Source of the DNA: Silene conica
Taxonomy: Eukaryota > Streptophyta > Magnoliopsida > Caryophyllales > Caryophyllaceae
Length of the DNA: 64,000 bases
Assembly (NCBI GenBank): GCA_029255685.2
Contig: CM055318.2
Coordinates: 1,617,001 to 1,681,000 of the forward strand
Direction: 5' to 3'
The notes under the pieces were generated by a model, which saw only the letters and a program-made list of their open reading frames with translations, ran no database searches and was not told the origin of the DNA. Made by a program: the position numbers and the translations under genes. Shown here one piece after another: positions 46,620 through 57,329 of the stretch (position 1 is the first letter of the stretch; each line of letters starts with the position of its first letter).

Positions 46620-48115
46620 CCGTAACAAACATCATTGTATTAGAGTTGAGGCACGATGACTCATTTAAGTAGATGGGATCGATACAAACAAATACTCCGT
46701 ATGAGATATAATTGAGTCACTTTGGGTTGAAGGGTATATCATATATGACTCATTTACATGTGACCTAAACCCAACTTGAACCGATCTGTTCTAATTTTTA
46801 CAAATAATTTAACTTATTTTTCCACAAATTGTTCTATATGATTTCTTATAAGTTATAACATAAGACTAATCCATAACCCAAAAGCTCAAATAATTAACTT
46901 ATAACTCCCTTTTTTTGATCAAATAACCAAAAGCATAAAAAAAAATAGTTAATAAACTTGTAAAACAAATATTCTGTTTTGATAACCTAACATTTTATAT
47001 TAATAACTGGTATATTTACAAATATGTTACTCCGTAGTTTTTATCATAAAATATCGTATTATTAAACTAAAATTAAAATATGAGTTAAATTAGATGTTAA
47101 TCTTCGGTCTACTCTTCGACGACGCTATACAAGAATTACGGTTTTTCTTCGGAACTTTAAGACCATATTATTTGATTTTGAAATAACCACAAAGCATATC
47201 TTAGCACAAAATAACCAATAGGCCTTCACATCTATTGAATTTCTTTTTATTAATTATATTATCATGATTAGTAATTTGTCATTTTGATTTTTTTAAATCA
47301 ATTTGTTTTATGTTTATTAGTTTAACGTTTTTCAATTAGTAGATCAAATTAAAGATTATTCAACTGTTTGTCATTCAAAACTAATTATTTACAATTTGTC
47401 AATTCAATTGTTTGTCAATAGTTTGATTGAAATGTTTAGGGTGCGAGGGGTGATTTGGAAAGATCATTAAATTTCATGACAATTCGAACTTATGTGCCGA
47501 CGACGAATAACGATTGAGTTGTTTACAACCTTTTGAAGTTATAATTCGTTTTACTAAAATGATCAATTCCACATTACAAAAAGAGCTATACATCCAGATG
47601 TATATAAGTATCGTACTTCTAATATAAATTTAATTGAGTTTATATCCAATTTTTCTTAAACTTTTAACAATTTTTTTCTTGTACTATAATTTTTTAGTAT
47701 TAAAATTAAAAAATTTTGAGTTTTATTATTTTTGAGTTACAATTTTTTTATAAAGACGCTTATATGCTTTTCAATAAAGCTCGTAAAATATATGTATCAG
47801 CTCAAATTATTTGTTATAAAGCTCGTAAAATAGATGTATAAGCTCGACATCTGGTTGTATAATCTTCTAATTGGTTCCACGACTAACTTTAATATTCCCC
47901 ATTTTTAATCATGTTATTTACTTTCGTTTCTATTGTGAAATATATTTTACTCATACATAAACATATGATTGAAACCGAGAAAATAATAATTCATTTCTTC
48001 ACTAATTTTAAACAATGTTACGAATTAGTAAATACAAGTTAATTTTCCCGATATCACCGGTAGACGATCTCATACAAGAATTCATAGACTACAAAATCCA
48101 TAAACCATGAGAAAA
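46620..48115. other. Intergenic between CDF-A promoter and CDF-B
   Basis: AT-rich. Holds another TACATCTGG-family element at about 47590-47885 (TACATCCAGATGTATATAAG at the left, ACATCTGGTTGTATAATC at the right). No gene is seen. Confidence 0.45.
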
Positions 48116-49700
48116 CTAAACAATTTCTTGAAACAACAAAGACCTAGAATAAGCTGCAGGATTATTACTCCTTTCATGAACAACCCCAATACCATTATAT
48201 TGTTGTAATGGTACTCCAAAAAACCGGGTTCTTGTGATCGTATTAGCATTATCAGGACGAATATTCTTAACCGTAATGGTATTCCAAATTGAACTATTCG
48301 CGGCTTCAATAGGATCATCTTGTTTCATTTTTTTACCCCTCAAAACTCTGCCATTTTCGTTGTGATGATCAAATGTTCCGAAATAAAGCATAGTACCATC
48401 GTCTCCGTCCCTAGAATGTTTTCGTGTTGCAGAACAATTCGGGCTAGTTGAAGGAAACCCTAATTGCCAAGCCATAGGGTTCCATGTATAACCGCCTTGG
48501 AAATTAACATTTTCATAGCACATTAAACTCGAGTTTTTGTTCTTTCGTCTACCAGCCCCTACAGGCATGCTCCTCGTGGTACCGCCTGCTGTCCAGTACC
48601 GCTGACAGTCCTTGCAGAAGTGTCGCGGTTGGGTGACGTTGTAATTGTTGAAATAACAGAATTTTGTAGTCATGCTATTGCATCTAGGGCATGGCACAAT
48701 TTTATCAGGCTTTTTAAGAGATTTTTGATCTTTTTTATTAGTTGATTTAGTACTACTTGTTTCATCACTTATTATATCTTGGGTATGAGTATGACAGTCT
48801 TGAGACGAGTTTTCCTTGTCGTTGGAGACGGTTTTCGTGTCTTCAGTGACTGTCGATTGGCTTCGATTCCTTGAAGTTTTCTGAACATTATTAGAAGAAA
48901 ATGATGATCAATAATTGTTCAATATAATAAGCATGGTTATGTATTTTTTTCCATTAATTCGATTCAGTGGCAGAGCAAGGAAGCTGTACATAGGAATTCT
49001 ATAGTTTGCAAATGCATGAATAGAAATCTACCAAGCGAAAATTGTGTTGTAAAGGCAATTAGAGGGTAGTATAGATTTCCAACTTTATAACGAAGGATTT
49101 GAGCTTATGCATATATTTCACGAGCTTTATTGAAAAGAATCTAAGTGTCCTTATAAAAAAATTGTAAATTAAAACATTATATTGAAACTGAAAAATAATA
49201 CATATAAAACCCAAATATTTTAATTTTATCACTAAAAAATTATAGTGTAAGAAACAATTATTAAAAACTCAACAAAATTGCGCATAAGCTCAATTAAATT
49301 TGTATTAGATGTACGATGTTCATATACATCTGGATGTAATCGGATATACAGAAAAGAACTCGATTTTTTTTCATGATACATACAATATTAAAAAGCTAGC
49401 CATTATGAACAAATTTACATATTCATGTAAACTAAGAAATACCCATTTTAAATTTCAAGAAAACAAGAATTGGGTAGTTAATAAAAAAACAATTAAGAAA
49501 ATGTTAATGATCATAATTCATATCAAATTGAGAAAACAAACCTCATATATTGCTCTGTTTTCATCATTTTTTGAGTTATCACTTGAACTAATACTTTCAT
49601 AATCACATAAATTATTATCATCATAATCATGATTATAAACTCTACCAGCTTGAATATTCTTTCCAAAAAGCCTAAAACAAGAATCTTTCATGTTTGACAT
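48116..49700 (-). CDS. CDF-type Dof transcription factor, tandem copy B
   Basis: Exons 49542-49700 and 48116-48880 join in phase 0 (GAG|GTTTGT, TTCAG|AAAACT); 307 residues. Organisation is as in copy [12 protein letters not shown] at the N-terminus, acidic linker, [17 protein letters not shown] and the Dof finger, then [39 protein letters not shown] and the ending [14 protein letters not shown]. It is the only copy in which the C-terminal block (GRVL...DDPxEAANSSIW) is close to that of known CDFs, so it is the best candidate for a working clock-regulated repressor. Residue-level similarity ([28 protein letters not shown]) places it closer to A than to C. The intron carries the same AT-rich element as copy A. 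Confidence 0.9.
49070..49345. mobile_element. AT-rich TACATCTGG-family element in CDF-B intron
   Basis: TTGAGCTTATGCATATATTT at the left, AACAAAATTGCGCATAAGCTC and GTACGATGTTCATATACATC at the right. Same family and intron as the element in copy A. Confidence 0.5.
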
Positions 49701-49827
49701 TTTCTCAACACTAGAGTGAATTACAATAACTCTGGTATAAAACCGTTTTACAGAAGAATTTCTCGAAGAATTATAAGAATTAATGTGAATTAGCAAAGTT
49801 GTTGATAATGAAAATTTAAGATTGAGA

Positions 49828-50020
49828 ATTGAGGAATATATATAGGTAAATGCCAAGAAATAATTAAAATAAGTGGAGGAGAAATTAGAGCCACAAAATA
49901 AATTGTGGGGATGTTAATGAGTTATAAGTAAATCTTTCAAATGCTTTATGAGTTGAGATTTTGATTGTTCACTTTGATAAAGAAAGCATGAGAAAAGTGC
50001 CAATTGTCTACCCTTTTTTG
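49828..50020 (-). promoter_or_regulatory. CDF-B proximal promoter block
   Basis: ATATATATA at 49836-49844 (136 bp before the ATG), then GGAGAAATTAGAGCCACAAA, GTGGGGATGTTAAT, AAATGCTTTATGAGTTGAGA, CTTTGATAAAGAAAGCATGAG as in copy A. Confidence 0.75.
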
Positions 50021-50224
50021 CCCATGTCAACATTTTTTACAATTTTTCTATTTCATAGTCTTATCCACTATGAACTCTTGGTCGACTCGAAAAAATTGGT
50101 TTGCAGGTTATCACGTCAATTCAGAAAGTTTATTTCAATCTGTACAAAGATAACGATTGTGGATTTTTAGTCATTAAATAAGATACACACCTACTAACAC
50201 TCATTCTTATATGAGAGTATTAAA

Positions 50225-50590
50225 CGAGAAAAAGGAAAATACATCGGATGTGTTTTCTCAGATTTTACTTATTTATGAACACCTGTATTATTATTCTAAG
50301 CTTATTACCTTAAATTTTATTTATTTTTGAGCAAATATGTATTTTTCTCAGTTTATTAAAGTATATAAGTTAGATTTTTTTTTCTGTCAAAACTCATATA
50401 TTTAACTAAGATTGTAGGTAATGTATTTGAGTTTTGTAGTAAAGTTTTCGAGCTTAATGTTTTAATAAATGAACTCCAAAATTTTATCGTAAAACTCATA
50501 ATGTTTAAAACGAAACTCATAACTTTATTATTGTAGTATAAGGCTAAAAACTATAAAATTGGTGGTAGTACATCGTATGTATAAACAAGT
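50225..50590. mobile_element. AT-rich TACATCTGG-family element upstream of CDF-B
   Basis: AAATACATCGGATGTGTTTTC at the left and GTGGTAGTACATCGTATGTA at the right with GAGTTTTGTAGTAAAGTTTT and AAAATTTTATCGTAAAACTC inside. Confidence 0.5.
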
Positions 50591-51221
50591 TACTGATATA
50601 AAACAGTGTCGTAAAAATGTTATTGTATACTAATTTACATATAAAATAGTCTCACGATAACATTATCAATTTCATCATGGTTTCTCTTCTTTGCCTCTCA
50701 AGTATTCTAATATTTGTTCCACTGAATTAGAATTGATTAGATCAATTATAATAATGGATTTGTTTAATAACTTTAGTTATCTAAGTTACTTTTGTATGTA
50801 AAACAGAATAGGTTGGAGGATTTTTCTTGGTAATGTTTTATACTTTATATTTCGGTGGAAATGAAAAGAGTTATCGTTTTATTGTCAGAAAAAAAAGATA
50901 TCAAAAATATCGTTTATAGCATTTTAAGAAAAAATGTACGATATACCCTAGCGATCATTATACAATGTATTTCTGTAATACCTTGTTGTAGCCATTAGTT
51001 TATTTACGTGAATAATAATAATAATCATATAATAATACGGAGTATTATTGTAAATTTATAATTCAAATTACATCAATACTTTTAAAATTGTACCATAACT
51101 TAAACTTACATTATAAAAACATAAATGAAATTAGAATTTACAGAATATCCAAAATATATTGAGTTTCGATATCATTTCGTTTTCTTAAACAACCACAAGA
51201 ATTTGTGGATCGATCTTGTGG

Positions 51222-51440
51222 AAGACTGGAGCCCTTGTGCCAGCTAATTAGTAAATTGGAACAAAACGTTACTATCATCAACCTAAGCCACATATTATTT
51301 TATGTAATTATCTACATAAAATATTAACTTTTGACGACGTTTGATAAATTGACAACATTTTTAAACTAAAAGTACGTAAAATTTGAGGTTATGACAGATT
51401 GACAGGTGGTCTTTACAATAATGCACTCGGACAAAATACA
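51222..51440 (-). promoter_or_regulatory. CDF-B distal upstream conserved block
   Basis: GACTGGAGCCCTTGTGCCAGC, GCCACATATTATTT, and TGCACTCGGACAAAAT match the CDF-A and CDF-C blocks; the AAAAAGAAATCTAAC part is missing here. Confidence 0.6.
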
Positions 51441-51516
51441 TAACTATTGCCTATAAAATCATTATTCTACAATCAATTTCATGGTTACAAGTTAAGTACA
51501 AATTTATAATCACTAA

Positions 51517-51736
51517 GCTCCTGTTTTTTCGGCTGAAACAAGCTGAATTGAATTAATTGTGGTAGAACTTAATTGAACAAAATCGAGTGGAACTGAGTTG
51601 AAATTAATTTAGTTGAATTAAAAGTTGATTTTGTGAAGAGATTAATTGAATATGATTGATCGAACGTAAATAAAAGCTAACGGATATAGCCGAAAAAAAT
51701 TGAAAGGAGCTAAATTAAGCCAAAAAAAACAGGGCC
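51517..51736. mobile_element. Tourist-like MITE (CTGTTCTTT family), TAA duplication intact
   Basis: 220 bp. Left GCTCCTGTTTTTTCGGCTG, right end reverse-complemented GGCCCTGTTTTTTTTGGC, flanked by TAA at 51514-51516 and 51737-51739. The best-preserved family member together with 58284. Confidence 0.9.
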
Positions 51737-52224
51737 TAAGTCTTGCTTAAGACGGTATTATTTCGTCTTAAGGTTAAGACGGGCCAAATATTAACAAGTG
51801 TGGTAATAAAGTTAAAAGAAAAATGTCATTTTCTAGGTGACAGGTGGAGAATTTGACATGTATTTGACCCGTTTTACAACTAAGACGGATAATGAAATGA
51901 GAATTTGTGATTTACAATAACCGAGCGCCAAAAAAAGAGTATTTTTAGTAAAATTAATTCAACTCGAATAACCTGACTTGACAATTGAACTTAAGATTCG
52001 AGTTTGAAATCCGAAATGACTCGATTCGTTATCACCCGGACGGTCGGACCGACCAAATATTTATTATTACAAACTGATTATAATCCGTGAATAACTTAGT
52101 AATGATTGACTTGAATATGACCGAAATTTGAAATAGCACAGCCTGATTTGAAGTCAACAAATCGAAACTCGAGCGGATTGACCAGTTTGTGAGGTCCAAT
52201 TCGGACGATGAGTTGATGACTTAA

Positions 52225-52340
52225 TATAGACATGAGAAGAATGGGCTAACGTAGCAGTAGGCTACTAAGAGCCCATTTATTGTGAACAAGCCCAATTTTG
52301 GTTTTGAAGAACAAATTAATCTGAAAAAAGAGGCCAACAA
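52225..52340. promoter_or_regulatory. Second copy of the site II/telo-box-like relic
   Basis: See 39795-39918. This copy lies about 1 kb past the CDF-C stop codon. The telo-box word has decayed to TTTTGGTTTTGA. Confidence 0.45.
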
Positions 52341-52867
52341 ATTAATCAACTCACATATACTATTGTGTTAAATGACTGAAAATAATAAGAAAAACATAAA
52401 TTAGCAATGAATTATCGAATTAATTAACAAAAAAAATTAACGGAATTTTTTTACGGATTATATGAGTATTAAACGATATAGAGTAATTGATAGCAACGAC
52501 AACAACAATTAATAACTACGGAGTATTTAAATTAGGACAAAGAATTGACGATTAAAAACGAAAAAACTTCAAACAGTCATAATTTTATGCTCGGGTGTCC
52601 ACTTTGACGAATTTCTTTTTCAAATCGCTTATCTCGGCAACTCAAACACAATGAAAAAACAATTAGACTTAGTCCATTTTTGTGAGAAACACAAACTGAC
52701 CAACGAGAAATGATAATTCACGTGGTTTAAACAAACGACCCACTTTTCAATTTTTTTCCATTGCATCCATCCCGTCAAGATAAATAATTATAAACAATTC
52801 AACAAAATCTGACACTCGAGCACAAAATTAGACCTAGTCCATTCTTATAAGAAAGGACACTATAACA

Positions 52868-53054
52868 ATTTTTTAATTTTTATTTATTTTTTATTTTTTT
52901 GGGTAATGAGGGGTTTAATTTCAAGCTCATGCATTCCCGCACCACCACATGGACCATGTAAGCGCCCCAGCTGGTAATCGAACCTGAAACCTCTCAACTC
53001 CTGCATTTTTACAAGTTTTAAGGTTTAACTCAGTTACCACTAGACTAACACCAC
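52868..53054 (-). mobile_element. tRNA-derived SINE with A-rich tail
   Basis: On the minus strand: head GTTAGTCTAGTGGTAACTG (box A-like), box B GGTTCGATTACC at 52973-52984, body with CATGGTCCATGTGGTGG, and an A-rich tail (AAAAAATAAAAAATAAATAA) at 52868-52900. A head-to-tail Pol III layout with A-rich end identifies a SINE. Partial relative at 25565. Confidence 0.82.
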
Positions 53055-53344
53055 TTGTTTTAAACTTAGTTTATTACGAGTTCAGCATATCGCTGGTGAT
53101 GATCAATTAGCAATTCATGTTCATACAAAACCGCTTTCCCAACCTCGATTCTAGCTTCTTTTAACTAAGATCAGTCCCTCTTTAGGACCGTTCATCTTGC
53201 GGGATTAATACCATTCGCAACTTTCAATTTCAATTCGTATACATATATCCAATAAACTCACTTACAAGTTACAACCCTAAGTAACACGAACAAAATCACG
53301 AGAAAAACTAGTTTAAAACCCGTGCATTGAATTTGCAACGCAAT

Positions 53345-54471
53345 TTACTGAAACAACAAAGACCTAGAATATGCTGCAGGATTATTTCTACTGTCATGAA
53401 TCCCATTCCCATTATATTGTTGTTGCGGTATTCCAAACGACCGTGCTACTGTTTTTGTAATCGGATTTGTACCAGAAAGACCATTATTCTTCAACGTAAC
53501 CGTGTTACCAATTGAGCTATTCGCGACTTCCATAGGATCGTCAAATTTCATTGTCTTCGCCCTCACGACTCGACCATCGCCTGAATCAGAATTCCCGAGA
53601 AATAGCAGAGTACCATCGTCCCTGGAATTCTTCCTCGACGAAGAACAATTCGGGCTAGGGTAAAATGGCGTAGGAAACCCTGATTGCCAAGCCATAGGGT
53701 TCCAGGTAAACGGCGCTTGGAAATTAACATTTTCATAGAACATTAAACTCGAGTTTCTGTTTTTTCTTCTACCGGCCCCTACAGGAACGTTCCTCGTGGT
53801 ACCGCCAGCTGTCCAGTACCGCTGACAGTCCTTGCAGAAGTGTCGCGGTTGGTTGACATTGTAGTTGTTGAAATAACAGAATTTTGTAGCTACGCTGTTG
53901 CATCTAGCGCAAGGCAGGATTTTGTCTGGTTTTTTAAGAGATTTCTGATCTTTTTGATTAGTTGATTTAGTACTACTTGTTCCTTCACTCGCGTCTTTGG
54001 CAATGGAGACGGTTTTTCCGTCTTCAGTGACTGTCGAATGGGTTCGGTTTCTTGGTTCGTCGTCTCTTGAAGTTTTCTGAACATTGGAAAAAAAATGATA
54101 ATCAATACGTTAGTTTGCACATGCCCCCATACCGTGTGCTGGGTTTCCAGCTCGTGATTCAAACACTGGCTCTGATACCATGATAGATGAACCATCTTAA
54201 CCAAAACCTTAAGGCGATGGTTGAGGCCCAACTATTATTAATATTCTTAATATTGCAAACGCGTTAATAGAATATAGCGAAATTGAGAAAGCAAACACAC
54301 CTCAAAATTTGATCTGTTTTCATCCTGTTTTGAGTTATTATTATTAGAGTTAATACTCTCATCATAATCACATAAATTATCATCATCATGATCATAATCA
54401 TGATTATGAACTTTAGCAGCTTGAATATTCCTTCCAAAAAGCCGGAAACTAGAATATTTCTTGTCTGACAT
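53345..54471 (-). CDS. CDF-type Dof transcription factor, tandem copy C
   Basis: Exons 54301-54471 and 53345-54076 join in phase 0 (GAG|GTGTGT, TTCAG|AAAACT); 300 residues. N-terminal [11 protein letters not shown], acidic Asn-rich linker, [17 protein letters not shown] and a Dof finger with [12 protein letters not shown] and [10 protein letters not shown], the latter closer to the family consensus than A or B. The Trp-rich motif is the fullest of the three ([18 protein letters not shown]). In the C-terminal block the conserved Trp is lost (SSIGNT instead of SSIW-T) and spacing is altered. The protein stops at SRSLLFQ: where A and B continue with FQEI, copy C reads CAG TAA. The 224-bp intron contains a TRIM fragment. 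CPRC has become CARC; the zinc ligands are intact. Confidence 0.88.
54113..54250 (-). mobile_element. TRIM retrotransposon copy 3 in CDF-C intron
   Basis: PBS TGGTATCAGAGCCA (minus strand, 54167-54180) is perfect. The 5' LTR end lies at 54181 onward; the shortened interior ends at GGGGGCATGTGCAAAC near 54113. It makes up over half of the intron. Confidence 0.8.
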
Positions 54472-54563
54472 TTTTAATAATTCTTGTATAAAACCGTTTT
54501 ACTGTGTGTTACGGGAGAGATAGTCAAAGGTCGTAGTTGGTGATGAAATTTTAGAAATTTGCA

Positions 54564-54565
<2 letters not shown>

Positions 54566-54659
<94 letters not shown>
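54566..54659. repeat. (TA)n microsatellite, ~47 units, at the CDF-C TATA position
   Basis: Uninterrupted TA for about 94 bp, 95-188 bp before the CDF-C ATG. Copies A and B have 11- and 9-bp TA runs at the same place in the aligned promoter. Array length in the read may be affected by assembly. Confidence 0.95.
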
Positions 54660-54660
<1 letters not shown>

Positions 54661-54662
<2 letters not shown>

Positions 54663-54850
54663 TGCATGGCAAGTAATTACAAAAAGTTGGGGAGAAGTTA
54701 GAGCCACAAATAAAATTGTGAGGATGTTAATGAATTTTAGTAAATCTTTCAAATGCTTTATGAGTTAAGATTTTGATTGCATACTTTGAAAAAGAAAGCA
54801 AGACAAAAGTGCTAATTATCTTCTCTTTATAAGATTTTTGCCCATGTCAC
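54661..54850 (-). promoter_or_regulatory. CDF-C proximal promoter block
   Basis: GGTGCATGGCAAGTAATTAC, GGGGAGAAGTTAGAGCCACA, TGAGGATGTTAATGAATTTTAG, AAATGCTTTATGAGTTAAGA, CTTTGAAAAAGAAAGCAAGA align with the A and B blocks. Confidence 0.72.
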
Positions 54851-54879
54851 CATTTTTTATATTTTTTTCCACTTTTTAA

Positions 54880-55640
54880 AGATTGGACAAACAGATCATC
54901 TGAGCCGGGTTTGAATCGGTTAGTTTCAGGTTTGCAAAAGTTTGGGTCGGGGTAAGGCGGAACATTTTGGGTTGGGAATTGGGATCATGTTCGGTTCAGC
55001 TGTTATCAAATTATTTATGGATAATAATTAATGTACAACAATAAACCATGGTCAAATTACATTCGTCGGGTCATGCTTAGATCTTGAGATCAAGTGGTGA
55101 GTCAGGTTATTCGGGTCGGGTAATTCGAGTTAGACTACTTCTTTGGCCTAATCTGGATTTTTTCCCTTTTTCCGTTATTCATTTCCTCTCAATGGTCTAG
55201 ATATTATAAATTCATTTTATAAAATTTGAATTTAGTTTAAAGCTTAACTTTCTAAATGGAATTTATATTAGATGAACTGGATTTATCGAGACTGAACCAT
55301 TTATGACTTAATTTATAAGAGCTGAAATAAATCAGGATTGACTTGAAGTACTTGAACAATAATCATACGTATAATAATACGGAGTAGGGCCGAACAAAAA
55401 ATCCGATTATCCGAATTGATTTGACATTCGATCCGCACCCGATCTGAGATAATGGATATCTGATTCGAAAAATGGTTCGTTTCGGATACCCGAATCTGAA
55501 ATTTGCGGATATCGAATCAGATACGGATATCAGATTTAAAAGTTCGGATATCCGATATCCAAAAGTTATCGATCGGATACCAAATATCGAATAGGATACC
55601 CGATATCCGTTTAATATCCGAACCATATCCGATATTAGAT
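54880..55640. repeat. Degenerate GGGTCGGGT/GGATATCCG-rich sequence
   Basis: 54900-55140 has GGGTTTGAATCGG, GGGTCGGGTAATTCG words. 55385-55640 has dense CGGATATCCGA/ATATCCGAA repeats that are close to palindromic and start with TAGGGCCGAACAAAAAATCCG. Probably a non-autonomous DNA element end; class uncertain. Confidence 0.45.
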
Positions 55641-55646
55641 TGATCC

Positions 55647-55905
55647 TTTGCAAGACAAGAGCCATTGTGACAGCTAATTATAAATTGGATACTAGACAAT
55701 TAGACATTTCAAATTTTCAATCAACAACCAAAACCACATATTATTTCATTTAATTATTTAAAGCTCCTTTATTGATTTCTTTACTCAAAAAGAAATCTAA
55801 CATCCAATATATAAAAATGACGTTTAAGGTTTAAACAAAGCAAGCAAGTACATAAAATTTAAGGATATGACGGGTTGCCTTTACGAAAATACACTCGGAC
55901 AAAAT
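55647..55905 (-). promoter_or_regulatory. CDF-C distal upstream conserved block
   Basis: CAAGAGCCATTGTGACAGC, ACCACATATTATTTCATTTAA, TTTACTCAAAAAGAAATCTAA, GGATATGACGGGTTGCC and ACACTCGGACAAAATC follow the order of the CDF-A block. Confidence 0.65.
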
Positions 55906-55909
55906 CAAC

Positions 55910-57155
55910 AACTATTATTTACAAAATTGACAAATTATCAAAAAATACCGTCTATTTTTGTAAAATAATATTTCCATTTACTGCTCAGAGTGTCTTCTTC
56001 CTAATATGATTGTCTCACAGTATAAAATCGTTTCGCACAATAATTATTTATAAAATTTACTTCATACTTAGTCAACTAAGATTTTTTTTTCGGATAAAGA
56101 TAAACAAAGATATTTTAATTAGGCAGAGAGATATTTATTTATACAATTTGGTTGGCTATATAATTAAGATATTTAAATTAGGCAGAAAGATAATTAGGCA
56201 TAACATAAACGTCATTAGTTGGTTGATTATGGATTGTATGTTGGATTAACTAAGGCTGTCTTTATCAAAGCTTTTAAATTTTGTGGTTTGTAGGAGTTGG
56301 AGTATCGAACTTCCATGTGGCCTAAAGGAAAAAATGCACCTTTTTCTTGAAAATTTTAGGGTATTTGCTTATCAATTTAACAAGGGTTGTGGGATTTTTT
56401 CTTGAATTGGAGAATTTAGTGAAAAGTCGCGACAAACAAACAGACAAACAAATAAACAAAGTTCGGCGTTTATATTTACGTATTTTTTACATAATTTTAT
56501 AGCCTACGGTAAGTTTATTAATCGGTTAATTACCTACAGTGTGAAATCTTTAAAAACTATTCGTTGGTGTAGTAAAAAATTACTTAATACTTAAGAGTTG
56601 TGGCCGTTATTGGAATAAATATCGCATGTCTTAATCAAGTTTTTCTTGCCAAACTTGATTTGAAGCTTCAGAATTGTTTTCGGAGATAACAGTCTGAAAC
56701 CTAACCCTCACTTTAATATCAACTCTTGAAAATCTGGCTCTTATATGTCTTGGGATTTTAGAGGTCTGGGGCTTGTTTTACCTAACCGCGGATGGAAAAT
56801 TGGGTATCAGTCAAAGTTGAATGTTTGGAACTTCGGGAGACTTTGGACCGAAATGATTCAGACTTTGGCTCAATTTGAGACTCTTGTATGGTTTATATAA
56901 TTTAGGCTTCCTCTCCACTTAGAATCAGAACTCTTAATGGTAATCATATGAATCTCGAAGATTCGATCATCAACCAGATCATTTTTTTAAACTGAGGACT
57001 CGGTTGATTCAACGATTCAAATCTGACAACCTTATAAAGTACGTATTTGTTACGATGGTTTCACCCTCTTTTTTTCATTATATTTGATTTCTTTTATTTG
57101 CATACTTTTAATAATGTGGCTTATAGTATAGCTGAAGATGCTATGAATCTGTAAT
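55910..57155. other. Gene-free AT-rich stretch
   Basis: A near-repeat AATTAGGCAGA(G/A)AGATA occurs at about 56118 and 56176. Nothing else recognisable. Confidence 0.35.
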
Positions 57156-57160
57156 TGAAT

Positions 57161-57329
57161 ACTCCCTCCGTACAACATCGTAGGTATATTGTGTAAATAT
57201 CAACTGGTCTATAACTTATAAGGATAACTCATAACTTGGTAATATTGAGGGTCAAACAAAGAATGTTACATTTATTAAAAACGTCCGTTTACAATAACTG
57301 TTACCTTTTGTATGATACGGAATGAGTCT
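57161..57329. mobile_element. Diverged Stowaway MITE
   Basis: CTCCCTCCGTACAACATCG at the left; reverse-complemented right end ACTCATTCCGTATCATACAA. TIRs are clearly related but decayed. Confidence 0.55.

Noticed and set aside
53890..54231. 113-residue minus-strand frame over CDF-C exon 2
   Set aside because: Wrong frame; the Dof finger frame lacks an ATG there because the start is in exon 1.
54474..54768. Long Tyr-Ile repeat frames on both strands
   Set aside because: Produced by the (TA)n microsatellite.
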